This document shows positions 36,396-46,322 of a stretch of DNA of 64,000 bases, one piece after another; positions within the stretch are counted from its first letter, which is position 1, and the number at the start of each line of letters is the position of its first letter. The notes below the pieces were generated by a model. The model was not told where the DNA came from. It searched no databases and saw nothing but the letters and a program-made list of their open reading frames with translations. The position numbers were made by a program, and so were the translations under genes. Origin of the DNA: a virus; the IMG/VR virus record IMGVR_UViG_3300031758_000004, positions 124,001 through 188,000 of that record; one strand, 5' to 3'.

Positions 36396-36423
36396 AAATT
36401 ATATATTATTTTTAAAAAATGAT

Positions 36424-39400
36424 TTATCCCCAAGTTCCTTTAAATATACCATCATACCAAATACCAGTCTCATATAAACCGCTTTCATAAATACCATTTG
36501 TCCAAATTCCGGATTTCCAATTAGCATTTGTAAACTTACTAACAATTCTTAAACCAGTATCAAATCCGTTTGTTATCGGATTGTTTAATTGAGCACCAAT
36601 TTTATCAGAGTAACAGAATTCTAATCTTAGATCATTAACTTTAACATCTAAACCATCAAATGATTTTATAAAGACTTCCCAATAACCCTTTGTTGTATTT
36701 TTAAATAAATCTTCAACGTTATTGGTTGTTACCAAATAATCTCCAACTCCGGTAGCTCCAGTAGCCCCTGAAAATTCATAAACTCCATCATAAAGAGGTG
36801 ATCCTAAAGAAAATTCAGTTGATTGAGTACCAGTAAATACAGTATTTTTCAAATAAATATCGGTATCACCAACACCCAACTTTTTAACATTTATAACATT
36901 ACCATTAGGAGCTTTAAGATTTATCATTAGATATGATAAAGACTGTGTTAAACCTGGATTAGTTTCTAAATTTATTTTAACTCTAACATTATTTATTTTA
37001 TCCTCAATTTCATCCGTGTAGAAATATTCTACAATAGAACCAGAGTAACCAGTAGATATACTTGAATTACCATAGATGCTATTAACCATTGTACCATCTT
37101 TAACATCAGATTTGAAAATACCAATATAATCACTTAATGATATATTATAATCAATATAAATCTCCGTAATTTTATTAACCTCATCTAATACACATCTTAA
37201 AATTGTATATTTTTTTGGTTCACTAAGACTTCCATATGTACTTAAACCAGAGTTGTTAAATTTATCTGTAACGTAGATAACATCTCCTATATTAAATCTA
37301 AATATACCATTTAATATAAATGAGTTATTAGTTTCATTTAGTCCTATAATTTCAATATCTTCTAGTATACCACCATGCCAAACACCTGATGTAAACTCCA
37401 TATTATATGCAATTCCACCATACCAATCACCATTTAAAAACTTACCAGTTTTCCATATTGAATACTTGTTTGTTTCCGAAGCATTTGATAATAATTTTAA
37501 GTTTGAATAGAAACTACCACCTTTAAAAGTACCACCATTCCAAGTAGCTGTTCTACTGTTATAAGCATTTGTACCAAATCTAGATAATCCATTTCTTTGC
37601 TCAAATATACCATTATACCAGATACCATTTTCAAAGTCACCACCATACCAATCGCCATCGATCCAATAAGCTGGTTCATTATCAGTATTAAAATTACCTG
37701 AATTCCAAGTACCTTCAACCCATATACCACCAATGAAACTACCATTATTCCAAGTTCCATCATTCCAGATACCATTATACCAAGAACCTTTATTCCAAGT
37801 TCCATCATACCATCTACCTGCTCTCCAAGTACCATCATTCCAAGTTCCATCATACCATCTACCTGTAAACCAAACAGATTTTGTGAAATCATCAACTTCA
37901 TCAACTTTAACAGAAAGTTTTAAGTCTCTTACATTTCTTGAATACCAGTTACCTTCATACCAATCTCCATATCTCCATTGACCAGAATACCAAGTACCAC
38001 CAAACCATCTACCAAACTCCCAAATACCTTTGTACCAAACTATACCATTCTCATCTTCACCAATTAAAGCATCTGAGATTTCAGCCTCTAATACCCAAGG
38101 ATATTTAGTATGTAGATCATCAAATGTTAGATTATCAACTAATCTAAATCTATATCTATTGTAATCAACATTAACTAAGCTATAAGTAGATCCTTCAATT
38201 TTTGTATTATCGGTATCTAATTGAATAGATTGTTTAGCTCTTTTATTTAAAGAAACATCAATTAAATCAACAGGCTCATAATTAAAGAAAGGATCTTTTT
38301 TGACATATTTAACATAACCTATATCATTACCTAAGTAAACATTTTGTCCGTAATCAACTTCTGTTAAGAAATCATATTCATTATAAACTTGTGTAACTAT
38401 ATGATAACCAAAATATTGTTGATTTAAATATTCAGATGAATATGTACCACCAATAAACTCTAAAATAACACCATCACCATTTCCCAATTCATGTTTTTCG
38501 TTACAACGAACATAAAGTTTACCATTCACATTAGCTGTATTATTAATGGAGATTTTATAATCTTTTTCCATTCTAGTTAAATTCATAGCCAACTCATTCT
38601 TATAATCCGTGTAAATTAAACCAGTTAAGTTTTGATATGTATCAACATCAGAAAGTAATATTTTTGCATATGAATCTGTTGATATCTTAAAATTAAGTTC
38701 TCTTTCATAATTATCATATGTTTGGCCACTATGTATTTCAGTTTGTTTACTAAGTCTTCTTTGAATATTATTCAATTCTTGTAAATCATCACTTATTTGC
38801 TCTAAAGTTCTTCTAGATGTAATGTTTAATTTTGATCCACCTATAGCAGTATTTAATTCGAAATTAACATTTCTATGAAACTCTATAACGTATCCAGATT
38901 TGATTGAATCATAATACTTATTTGTAACTAATAATCTTTCAGAAGAGAAAGTTCCACCTGTTGATAAATTTGCTAATGGTTGATAGATTGTTAAGTCAAT
39001 AAATGTATTAATAAAAATACTTTCCCACTCTAACTTCAAATTATCACCAAAATATATCTTATTATCTTTATAACTATAATTACCCTCAGATGCTGTCAAT
39101 CCAGCTGAATCCAAATAAACATTAGATGCTGTTAAACTACCAAACTCTAAATCATTATAGATAGGCATTGTTAAATACTCTTTTGTTGCGTAGAATGTTG
39201 GGTTAACATAATTTGTTTTATTTATACTAGTCATATAATCAAGTAGATTATATCTTGGTGTGTATCCAAATTTTAAGAAACCATCCGTATAAATTAACGG
39301 TTCTTTTATCTCTCCTTTGAATAAAATAGACCAATTTTTCAAATAACCAATATAACTTGATACACTATCCTCTATTACTAATTTCCAATCACCCTTTGCA

Positions 39401-42400
39401 TTACCTTCTATTAACAAATCATTAAAATCAACTGTTGTACTAACATAAGAATAAGAACCAGCACTTAAACCCATATTCATTTTAATTACATCCGTATAAG
39501 GAGATGAAAAAGTTCCTAATGTACCAGCTGTTGATTTAGTTGTAAATGTTGTGTTACTAAATGTGAAACCACTAATTGATTGTGATGCTCCATTCATAAC
39601 ATTTAATATTTCACCACTTGGACCAATTAGGTTTATTTTCAAATCAGATGGTCTTAAATGATATAAGTTGAAATTAACTCTAATCTCAGTTGGATAAACA
39701 TTTGAATTACAATTAAGTGTTTGTGGGACAGAGCTTGTTCCATCTGGAATACCATAATATAAAAAGTCTGATGAGTTAAATTCTAAATAATCATTATCAG
39801 AATTTACATGAATTTCTGTTGCTAAATTATAATAAGATGTGTAGTTATTAAATTTAGGATCAATTTTTAAGTAACCATCTCCATAATCACTCATTTTATA
39901 TCCTATTCCAAGCGGATGTGAATTAAAATTAGTGATTAAGTCATCTGAGTTATAAAATTTATTTAAATTCTTTAATACAATAGATGATGTTGATGTTTTT
40001 AGATTTTTTATTATATCTCCACTAAAATCCGAAAACATGTAAATATACTTATTACTATTGGTGAAATTTTCAATTCTATTAACTATGAAATTTCCTTCAA
40101 CAACACCAGATTCAATTCTTAAAACATCACCTAAATCAACATCAAAAGATTTATTATTACTAACTGCTGATGTACTATTTGTAACACCTAAAACCATCAA
40201 GTAATCTTTTAAATATAGTGTGAAATTAGATCCACCTACTGATGATATAGAAGCACCGATGTGTTTATATCTAGAACTTTGTGTACCAGTATAATTAAAT
40301 GATGGTGCTAATTTTAACAAATCAACTGTGTTTGTATTCACAAAACTGACAGTAGCCACCGTAAATTGAGTAGTTCCTGAAAATGTTTTTGATATTAAAA
40401 CTTTTGATGAGTTAGAAAGAGGATTAACAGAGTAATACTCAAATGTCTTTTCTCTATCACACCAATAGTCATACCAAGTTACTTCCGACTGCGTCATGAA
40501 ACTTGGGGCAGTAGCTCCATAAACTAAATTATTAAATGTTAATTCTGTACTTTCCGAAAAAACATTTTGTTTTATAATTGTTGAATTTGGTAATCTATAA
40601 TTTCCTTCATCAGTAAAGAAATTTAATTTACTACCCATATCATAATCTATAAATAATAGCTTTGATTTTAATTTTGAGAAAAAAGTCGAGTCTAAATCAA
40701 CAAAATCATATGATGATGAATGTGTAGATGATTTAACAAGAGTATAATTTCCACTTATTAACAAATATTCACCTCTATAATCATATAAACTATTTGCGTA
40801 TAAACTTGATATTTTCGAAGGTGCTGTTGCTGATATTATTGTATTTGAATATGTATTACCAACACCATAGTATTTAAAATCACTAATATCAAATTTATAG
40901 ATACCATCATCATTACTAAAAAAGAAATTATTAGTACCTTTTTGTTGTGTAATATTTTTTATATCACCATAATTTTTATCAAAATCAAAATATATAAAGT
41001 CACTATCTATAAAATTATTCTCATTATATGCAATTATTTTACCACCATCAACAGCCATAAAAACTAAATCCTTTGGTGATGAAATTGATTGTGTATAGTA
41101 TGAGTAACTTAATCCCCAACCACTTATTGATGTTTTCCATAAATCATTTATGTGATCTACTAAAACATACTCATCTTCATCATCTATTTGTCTAGATACT
41201 CTTCTCTTCCTAGCACTCCAACCATTTATATCTTCTGAGATTTCTAAAAATACACCACTCTTACCACCAATATAAAATTTAGTATCAGTCACAAAAATAA
41301 CCTTATTATAATTGTATTCTCTAAAACTTGTAAAATCTAATAACTGCCATTTTTCACCACCATCATTAGTTATATAAATAGTATTGTAATCACCTACGAT
41401 AACACCTCTCAAATTATTAACAAATGATATTGATCTTAAATTTGTATAGGTATCTAATTTTATATTTTTTATTTCGAAATCATGTTTACCTATTCTTAAT
41501 AAAGTTGTATTATCACCACAAATCCAGTAATAGTTTTCAGTACTTGTTATACTTCTTAAATTATCTTTATATTTACAAGGTATTATATTTGAATAACCAT
41601 CTTGAGTATTAACTATTGTACCAAATTCACCAACTGCAATTGTTCTTTCCGGTATACTGTAAGTTACACCACTTATATAAATAGATTGAGTGCCATGTCT
41701 AAAAATATCATAATAGTTAGTTTCAAATAAGTTATTATAATCTACTCTGTTTCTTAATAACCAATTATGTTTTTCAACGAATTCCATTGGCTCATTTCTG
41801 AATGATGTTGGATAAAACCCGTTTAATAATCTTCTAACACTAAACTGTTTATTTTGATTTGTTGTACCCATTTTAACATAAACGCTTAATCTAGAACATT
41901 TTTCATAGTCATCCAAGTCATTTAACTTAACTAATTTTCTATTCCTAAATTCATATAAGCCGTTCTCATTACTATAATATTGATATTCTATATCTAAACC
42001 TTCCTCATTAACTATTGTGTAAGGTCCTTTAAAATATTCATCTGGATTAACAGATATATCTAATATCTCAAATGTTACTTGGTCTTTAACTAAAACTTTG
42101 TGGCCATCTTTTAACTTAATATCATCTATATAATAGTTATCCAACTCTAATGTTAAATCAATTTGTTGTGTAGTAGCTACATCAACTTGAATATAATTAG
42201 CTAAAATATCTTTCATCAACCTTTCCGGTGTAAAAAGATTTTTTAAAGTAAGACTATATTCTTTTAAGTTTTTTGTGTAAAAATCATATTGAGAGTTTGT
42301 ATCAATTGGAGTTGGAAATTTTGTCGGTTGTGGTGTATAAGCAAAATTAGAACTTAATGTACTAACAAACCAGTTTCTTGGTTTCCAAGCATTAATAACA

Positions 42401-42567
42401 TCATATAAATTATTCACATCATCAATCGCAACATAAGCTGAACCACTTAGGGCTTTTGAATAAAACCTAGTAGCAACCAACTCTTGTTTATAAAAATCAA
42501 AATCTTCTTTTAATAAAGAATCTGTTTTTGTAAACCATTTACCATAATCACTATTGTATTTCCACAT
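36424..42567 (-). CDS. 2047-residue virion-type protein: propeller, P-domains and WxxGx rod
   Basis: Domains in order. Residues 1-300 are unique. About 305-480 hold beta-propeller-like repeats (VGEFGTIVNTQDG, CGDNTTLLRIG, VGDYNTIYITNDGGEKW) of the BNR/Ycf48 type. A P-domain lies at about 950-1090 (DLKINLIGPSGE, GDWKLVIEDS). About 1505-1690 is a nearly uninterrupted [W/F]xxGx pentad array (WYDGT WNDGT WRAGR WYDGT). A second P-domain lies at about 1855-2005. The C-terminus has further pentads. It is likely a long tail or baseplate fibre or adhesin. The 71-residue gene upstream is separated by 1 base. No enzymatic motif is seen. Confidence 0.78.
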   Translation of the reverse strand: MWKYNSDYGKWFTKTDSLLKEDFDFYKQELVATRFYSKALSGSAYVAIDDVNNLYDVINAWKPRNWFVSTLSSNFAYTPQPTKFPTPIDTNSQYDFYTKNLKEYSLTLKNLFTPERLMKDILANYIQVDVATTQQIDLTLELDNYYIDDIKLKDGHKVLVKDQVTFEILDISVNPDEYFKGPYTIVNEEGLDIEYQYYSNENGLYEFRNRKLVKLNDLDDYEKCSRLSVYVKMGTTNQNKQFSVRRLLNGFYPTSFRNEPMEFVEKHNWLLRNRVDYNNLFETNYYDIFRHGTQSIYISGVTYSIPERTIAVGEFGTIVNTQDGYSNIIPCKYKDNLRSITSTENYYWICGDNTTLLRIGKHDFEIKNIKLDTYTNLRSISFVNNLRGVIVGDYNTIYITNDGGEKWQLLDFTSFREYNYNKVIFVTDTKFYIGGKSGVFLEISEDINGWSARKRRVSRQIDDEDEYVLVDHINDLWKTSISGWGLSYSYYTQSISSPKDLVFMAVDGGKIIAYNENNFIDSDFIYFDFDKNYGDIKNITQQKGTNNFFFSNDDGIYKFDISDFKYYGVGNTYSNTIISATAPSKISSLYANSLYDYRGEYLLISGNYTLVKSSTHSSSYDFVDLDSTFFSKLKSKLLFIDYDMGSKLNFFTDEGNYRLPNSTIIKQNVFSESTELTFNNLVYGATAPSFMTQSEVTWYDYWCDREKTFEYYSVNPLSNSSKVLISKTFSGTTQFTVATVSFVNTNTVDLLKLAPSFNYTGTQSSRYKHIGASISSVGGSNFTLYLKDYLMVLGVTNSTSAVSNNKSFDVDLGDVLRIESGVVEGNFIVNRIENFTNSNKYIYMFSDFSGDIIKNLKTSTSSIVLKNLNKFYNSDDLITNFNSHPLGIGYKMSDYGDGYLKIDPKFNNYTSYYNLATEIHVNSDNDYLEFNSSDFLYYGIPDGTSSVPQTLNCNSNVYPTEIRVNFNLYHLRPSDLKINLIGPSGEILNVMNGASQSISGFTFSNTTFTTKSTAGTLGTFSSPYTDVIKMNMGLSAGSYSYVSTTVDFNDLLIEGNAKGDWKLVIEDSVSSYIGYLKNWSILFKGEIKEPLIYTDGFLKFGYTPRYNLLDYMTSINKTNYVNPTFYATKEYLTMPIYNDLEFGSLTASNVYLDSAGLTASEGNYSYKDNKIYFGDNLKLEWESIFINTFIDLTIYQPLANLSTGGTFSSERLLVTNKYYDSIKSGYVIEFHRNVNFELNTAIGGSKLNITSRRTLEQISDDLQELNNIQRRLSKQTEIHSGQTYDNYERELNFKISTDSYAKILLSDVDTYQNLTGLIYTDYKNELAMNLTRMEKDYKISINNTANVNGKLYVRCNEKHELGNGDGVILEFIGGTYSSEYLNQQYFGYHIVTQVYNEYDFLTEVDYGQNVYLGNDIGYVKYVKKDPFFNYEPVDLIDVSLNKRAKQSIQLDTDNTKIEGSTYSLVNVDYNRYRFRLVDNLTFDDLHTKYPWVLEAEISDALIGEDENGIVWYKGIWEFGRWFGGTWYSGQWRYGDWYEGNWYSRNVRDLKLSVKVDEVDDFTKSVWFTGRWYDGTWNDGTWRAGRWYDGTWNKGSWYNGIWNDGTWNNGSFIGGIWVEGTWNSGNFNTDNEPAYWIDGDWYGGDFENGIWYNGIFEQRNGLSRFGTNAYNSRTATWNGGTFKGGSFYSNLKLLSNASETNKYSIWKTGKFLNGDWYGGIAYNMEFTSGVWHGGILEDIEIIGLNETNNSFILNGIFRFNIGDVIYVTDKFNNSGLSTYGSLSEPKKYTILRCVLDEVNKITEIYIDYNISLSDYIGIFKSDVKDGTMVNSIYGNSSISTGYSGSIVEYFYTDEIEDKINNVRVKINLETNPGLTQSLSYLMINLKAPNGNVINVKKLGVGDTDIYLKNTVFTGTQSTEFSLGSPLYDGVYEFSGATGATGVGDYLVTTNNVEDLFKNTTKGYWEVFIKSFDGLDVKVNDLRLEFCYSDKIGAQLNNPITNGFDTGLRIVSKFTNANWKSGIWTNGIYESGLYETGIWYDGIFKGTWG
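37500..38050 (-). repeat. 15-base-periodic repeats encoding WxxGx pentads
   Basis: Repeated units such as CCAAGTTCCATCATTCC and CATACCATCTACCTG on the plus strand, with several near-identical copies between 37740 and 37870. They encode W-Y-D-G-T and W-N-D-G-T pentads. The near-identical DNA copies suggest recent expansion. Confidence 0.8.
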
Positions 42568-42568
42568 A

Positions 42569-42784
42569 TTACTTTTTTACTTTTAATTCCCAAGTAGCAG
42601 TCTTACTATCTACCTTTATTATACTTTTTATGATAGTTACTTTCGATTTTTTCATAACCAATTTAACATCATCAACAAAATCTTCATAACTATAAATATC
42701 ACTTACATATTCAGATAAATTTATTATATAGATTGTTTCATCTGAAAAAATCAAATCATAAATTAAATCATCTTTTGTTTTCAT
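42569..42784 (-). CDS. small hypothetical protein
   Basis: 71 residues, acidic first half (DDLIYDLIFSDETIYIINLSEYV) and basic C-terminus (KVDSKTATWELKVKK). It lies 1 base upstream of the 2047-residue gene on the same strand and downstream of a 12-mer promoter motif, so the two are probably co-expressed; an accessory or assembly role is possible. No family recognised. Confidence 0.55.
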   Translation of the reverse strand: MKTKDDLIYDLIFSDETIYIINLSEYVSDIYSYEDFVDDVKLVMKKSKVTIIKSIIKVDSKTATWELKVKK

Positions 42785-42803
42785 ATCAAAAAAATATTTT
42801 TAT

Positions 42804-42815
42804 TATATATTAAAA
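42804..42815 (-). promoter_or_regulatory. TTTTAATATATA motif, putative phage promoter
   Basis: Exact 12-mer on the minus strand, 19 bases upstream of the 71-residue gene start. Confidence 0.55.
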
Positions 42816-42885
42816 ACTTTTAAGTCCTCTAAATTTATAATGGGTAAATAGGGAGTAATAATATATACAAAAAACTATTTTACAA

Positions 42886-44751
42886 ATGGCTAAACGAGAT
42901 TTAAAATCAGAAATCGACGAAGGGATTCAAGATTATGAACACAGAAAAACATCAAGAAAGAAAAATTCATTATCTAAAGATGAATTTAATAAATCAAATG
43001 TTCAGTTAACTCCTAAACAACATGATCTCTATAAGGGTATTAGAAATAATATTCTAAGTGTAGTTCATGGACCAGCTGGTACCAGTAAAACATTCACAAC
43101 TTGTTATACAGCTTTAGCTTTATTAGCTGATAAGAAAGTTGAAAAAATTATTATTACTAAACCAGTTCAAGAATCCGGTGAGAATTTAGGTTCTTTACCT
43201 GGAACTATAGCTGAAAAAATTGATCCTTATAAACAATCTTATTATACAACGTTTTGTAAAATAATTGGGAAACAAAATACGGATTTTCTTTTTTCAACTG
43301 AAGAGATAAAATTTGAGCCACTTGCTTACATGAGAGGTTCTACTTATGATAATTGTATAATGTTACTTGACGAATGTTTTACTGGTGACTCAAGAGTAGT
43401 TACAAACCATAAAAAAAGAGGATCTTTTAATTACCTTAGAATGAAAGAAATTGTTAATTATTTCAAAATGGGTAAAGAAATTTATGTATCCAGTTGGGAT
43501 GAAAATAAAAAAATAGTTGAAAATAAAAAAGTAACGGGAGTTTTTGAAAATGGAATTAAAGATATTGTTAAAATATCGGTTAAAGATAGAGTTAAACCAT
43601 TAAAAACAACAATAAATCATCCATTTTCCGTATTCAGAGATGGTGAAATTAAATGGGAAGAGGTTAAAAACTTAACCATTGGTGATAGAATATGTAGATA
43701 TAAGAATACCGGAACGAATGATTCAACTATATTAACTAATGACTCTTATGATATAATATTAGGTATGTGCTTGGGTGACTCATCATTATTACCAAATAAA
43801 CAATTAAAAAAATCATATAGAATTTCGACAAACCATTCTATAAAACAAATTGAATATATGGAATTTAAAAAAAGTATATTTGAAAATATATCATCATATA
43901 GAAATTCATTGAAGTCTGGATATACAGGTGAACCACAATGTGGGTTTCAAACTAAATCAATTAATATATCTGAAAATTTTTATAATTCACTATATAAAGA
44001 CTCGAAAAAAACAATTAGTAATGATATTGAGAGATGGTTTACATTAAGAACATTATCCATATGGTATATGGATGATGGATCGGTTTCAAAATCAAATGGT
44101 TGTGTTACATTTTCTACCAATTCAATGAGTTTCACAGAGGTCCAAATATTATCAAATATAATTAAAAATAAATTTGGATTAGAAGGTAGTGTTTATAAGA
44201 CATCTAAAGGTAATATTTTAGTACTAAATAAAATAAACTCATTGAAAATGTTTAATTTGACTTCTAAATATATACATCCCTCAATGTTATATAAACTAAA
44301 TAATAGTTTAGAAAGTAATTTTGATAGAAATTTATACAATATAACATATAATGAAAATTTATCAGTAGTCGATATTGTAGATATACAAAATTCAGAACCT
44401 GAAATTGTATATAATATAGAGGTTGATGGTAACCATAATTATTTTGTTGAAAATATATTAGTTCATAATTGTCAAAATGCAAATATTAAACAACTTATGT
44501 TATGGGTTACTCGTTTGGGTAATGATTCAAAAGCTGTTATGATGGGAGATACATCACAATATGATGTGAGAAGAAGAGATTCTGGTTATGTAGATTTTAT
44601 TAAAATGGTTAATGGAATGGATGATCTTTTTATGTTTGAATTTGAAAATCAAGATATTGTTAGAAATAAATTCCTAGTTGAAATAGCAAACAGATATGAT
44701 AAATATCGTTTTGAAGAAGAAGAGAAATATAAAAATAATAAAAGAGATTAA
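42886..44751 (+). CDS. phoH: PhoH-like ATPase interrupted by a LAGLIDADG intein
   Basis: 621 residues before splicing. The host protein (about 256 residues after splicing) is PhoH-like: Walker A GPAGTSKT (62-69), ITKPVQESGE, LAYMRGSTYDNCIMLLDE with Walker B ending at Glu163, then CQNANIKQL and VMMGDTSQYD. An intein of 365 residues (C164 to the His-Asn before 44470) separates LLDE from CQN. PhoH proteins are widespread phage ATPases of the helicase-like family, and some are linked to RNA. The start at 42886 follows an A/T-rich leader; the gene ends at a strong terminator. Confidence 0.9.
   Translation: MAKRDLKSEIDEGIQDYEHRKTSRKKNSLSKDEFNKSNVQLTPKQHDLYKGIRNNILSVVHGPAGTSKTFTTCYTALALLADKKVEKIIITKPVQESGENLGSLPGTIAEKIDPYKQSYYTTFCKIIGKQNTDFLFSTEEIKFEPLAYMRGSTYDNCIMLLDECFTGDSRVVTNHKKRGSFNYLRMKEIVNYFKMGKEIYVSSWDENKKIVENKKVTGVFENGIKDIVKISVKDRVKPLKTTINHPFSVFRDGEIKWEEVKNLTIGDRICRYKNTGTNDSTILTNDSYDIILGMCLGDSSLLPNKQLKKSYRISTNHSIKQIEYMEFKKSIFENISSYRNSLKSGYTGEPQCGFQTKSINISENFYNSLYKDSKKTISNDIERWFTLRTLSIWYMDDGSVSKSNGCVTFSTNSMSFTEVQILSNIIKNKFGLEGSVYKTSKGNILVLNKINSLKMFNLTSKYIHPSMLYKLNNSLESNFDRNLYNITYNENLSVVDIVDIQNSEPEIVYNIEVDGNHNYFVENILVHNCQNANIKQLMLWVTRLGNDSKAVMMGDTSQYDVRRRDSGYVDFIKMVNGMDDLFMFEFENQDIVRNKFLVEIANRYDKYRFEEEEKYKNNKRD
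43375..44469 (+). other. full-length intein with LAGLIDADG endonuclease domain
   Basis: 365 codons. Cys1 block A CFTGDSRVVT, block B TTINHPF, LTIGDRI, then LAGLIDADG motifs IILGMCLGDSS and LSIWYMDDGSV, and block F/G VYNIEVDGNHNYF..NILVHN. The +1 residue is Cys. All splicing residues and both acidic endonuclease residues are present, so both splicing and homing may be active. Confidence 0.9.
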
Positions 44752-44753
44752 AT

Positions 44754-44783
44754 AAAAAAACCAGTCATTTGACTGGTTTTTTT
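44754..44783. terminator. bidirectional terminator
   Basis: Stem AAAAAAACCAGTC/GACTGGTTTTTTT with an ATTT loop, between convergent phoH and the 421-residue gene. Confidence 0.85.
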
Positions 44784-44784
44784 A

Positions 44785-46050
44785 TTATAGACCATCAAAT
44801 GGATCTAAAGGATCTAACTCAATTCTACCATTCTCTCTATTCTCTCTATTTGAAGATTCAATTTCATCGAAAAGTTCCATTATCACCAGACCATCAACAC
44901 CATTGACACCGGATGTACCGGATGTACCGGAGACACCATTGACACCTGATGGACCTACATCTTCTAAAGAAATACCTCTTCCTCTACGAATCCTCTCAGT
45001 AACACGAAGAGGTCTTGGAATCTCACGAGGTTCTTCACGAACTAGTCTTGGATTTTCATCTTCAATTGGAATTTCACTCCAATTAAAAGCATCATTATCA
45101 AATGTGAATGTCATATCATCATCACTAATATCCTCATCTTCTGGTAAGAAACCTCTACTCGACGTTAGAATATAGTCAAAGTATTTTAAATCATTATTTG
45201 AGAATCTTCCTTCTTTAACATTATAAAACTTAAATGTATCTAAATAAGGATAAGTTTCAAAATTTGATTTTTCCAATTTAATAGAAAGATTTAATCTCTT
45301 CTTTTTACCATCAACAAGGAAGTATAACTCAGATTTAGCATCCTGTCTCCATTTATAAATGTAACCATTTTCATCAGCCCATTTTTTAAGGATATCAACT
45401 TGATGATCAAAGAATGAATAAACTCTATCCATTACTTTCCATTCTGTTCCATTTTCATCAAAAACTTCACTCTCCCAAAGTATAGCACGTGCTTTAACCT
45501 TTTCTTCATCATCAAAAAGAACCAACATCTTGATATTTGGATTTACTGTATAGAGTTCCATAAATGAATTTCTTTCACTTTGTCTCATACAAGAGTTCCA
45601 AAGAGTACCATTTATATAACCATTATCTCTGTAATAGTTATCTTCTAAGTAATACTTTTGAATATCTTTACCCTCAACCACTTTAAGATTTTTACCATCT
45701 TCTGAAAAATATGATTTATAAGCATTTACAAATTTTTCAATCTCAGCATCATTAATTTTAAATTCACTCAATGAAAACTCAGTATAGAATTTTTTAATAA
45801 ATCTACCAATCTTTATTTTAACTCTACTTCTACTCTCAAATGGATTTTCATCTTTATCCATTTTAGATTTTGGTAAATATGAAATAGTATCATACTCACC
45901 TTCTACGGTTGAGATATAATTACCCTCATCTTTTAAGTGAGTACCAATAGCACCACTCGACATAATCTGTGATATTATAAATCTATTGTTAGCAAATCGT
46001 AAAAAATCTAACAATCTATCTTCTAAAATCAAATTTGTAAGTCTTAACAT
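44785..46050 (-). CDS. phage protein with WNSCMR motif and collagen-like segment
   Basis: 421 residues. The N-terminus MLRLTNLILE then D could be a capsid-targeting-like leader with an I-x-E site. The core (INGTLWNSCMRQSERNSF, LYTVNPNIKMLVLFDDE, KARAILWE, VMDRVYSFFDH) resembles a hypothetical family I have seen in large phages; its function is unknown. Residues of about 370-392 (GPSGVNGVSGTSGTSGVNGV) are collagen-like triplets of the same GTS type as in the fibre gene at 30566. The C-terminus is acidic. The mixed features, a conserved core plus a collagen segment, are unusual. Confidence 0.6.
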   Translation of the reverse strand: MLRLTNLILEDRLLDFLRFANNRFIISQIMSSGAIGTHLKDEGNYISTVEGEYDTISYLPKSKMDKDENPFESRSRVKIKIGRFIKKFYTEFSLSEFKINDAEIEKFVNAYKSYFSEDGKNLKVVEGKDIQKYYLEDNYYRDNGYINGTLWNSCMRQSERNSFMELYTVNPNIKMLVLFDDEEKVKARAILWESEVFDENGTEWKVMDRVYSFFDHQVDILKKWADENGYIYKWRQDAKSELYFLVDGKKKRLNLSIKLEKSNFETYPYLDTFKFYNVKEGRFSNNDLKYFDYILTSSRGFLPEDEDISDDDMTFTFDNDAFNWSEIPIEDENPRLVREEPREIPRPLRVTERIRRGRGISLEDVGPSGVNGVSGTSGTSGVNGVDGLVIMELFDEIESSNRENRENGRIELDPLDPFDGL

Positions 46051-46060
46051 TTAATATATA
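46049..46060 (+). promoter_or_regulatory. ATTTAATATATA motif, putative phage promoter
   Basis: One mismatch to the TTTTAATATATA 12-mer, ending 4 bases before the ATG at 46065, the same distance as at 8827 and 28629. Confidence 0.5.
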
Positions 46061-46064
46061 GTTT

Positions 46065-46322
46065 ATGAAATTTATACTCGAATACAAAAAGTGGAAGCCT
46101 ACTTATGAAGTAGGTGACATAGTATTAGTGGAATACTGGTACTTAAATGAAGATGATTGCTCACAATATTTAAATAAAGAATTACCACTAACACCAGTCA
46201 AAATCACTGAAAAGTTATCTAAAGTTTCTTTTAAAGTTACACATAATATTCCTAATTCCAAAATTAAAAACGCTCCGGATGAGGTTATAAAATCAACCGA
46301 TATTATAGACTATCATCGTTAA
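46065..46322 (+). CDS. small protein with possible capsid-targeting-like N-terminus
   Basis: 85 residues. It starts MKFILE then Y, basic/hydrophobic and ending in I-L-E, a shorter version of the leader seen elsewhere. The body (VGDIVLVEYWY, TPVKITEKLSKVSFKVTH) suggests a small SH3- or KOW-like beta barrel. It lies next to a late-type promoter motif and ends in a 20-base convergent overlap with the peptidase gene. Confidence 0.55.
   Translation: MKFILEYKKWKPTYEVGDIVLVEYWYLNEDDCSQYLNKELPLTPVKITEKLSKVSFKVTHNIPNSKIKNAPDEVIKSTDIIDYHR

Noticed and set aside
37730-37990. Direct repeats resembling a CRISPR-like array
   Set aside because: Units are 15-base periodic and in frame with WxxGx pentads, so they are protein repeats.
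37497-38050. Leftward and rightward frames rich in Met/Leu/Gly or Pro/Gln inside the pentad repeats
   Set aside because: They arise from the 15-base repeats in other frames; the WxxGx frame belongs to the 2047-residue gene.
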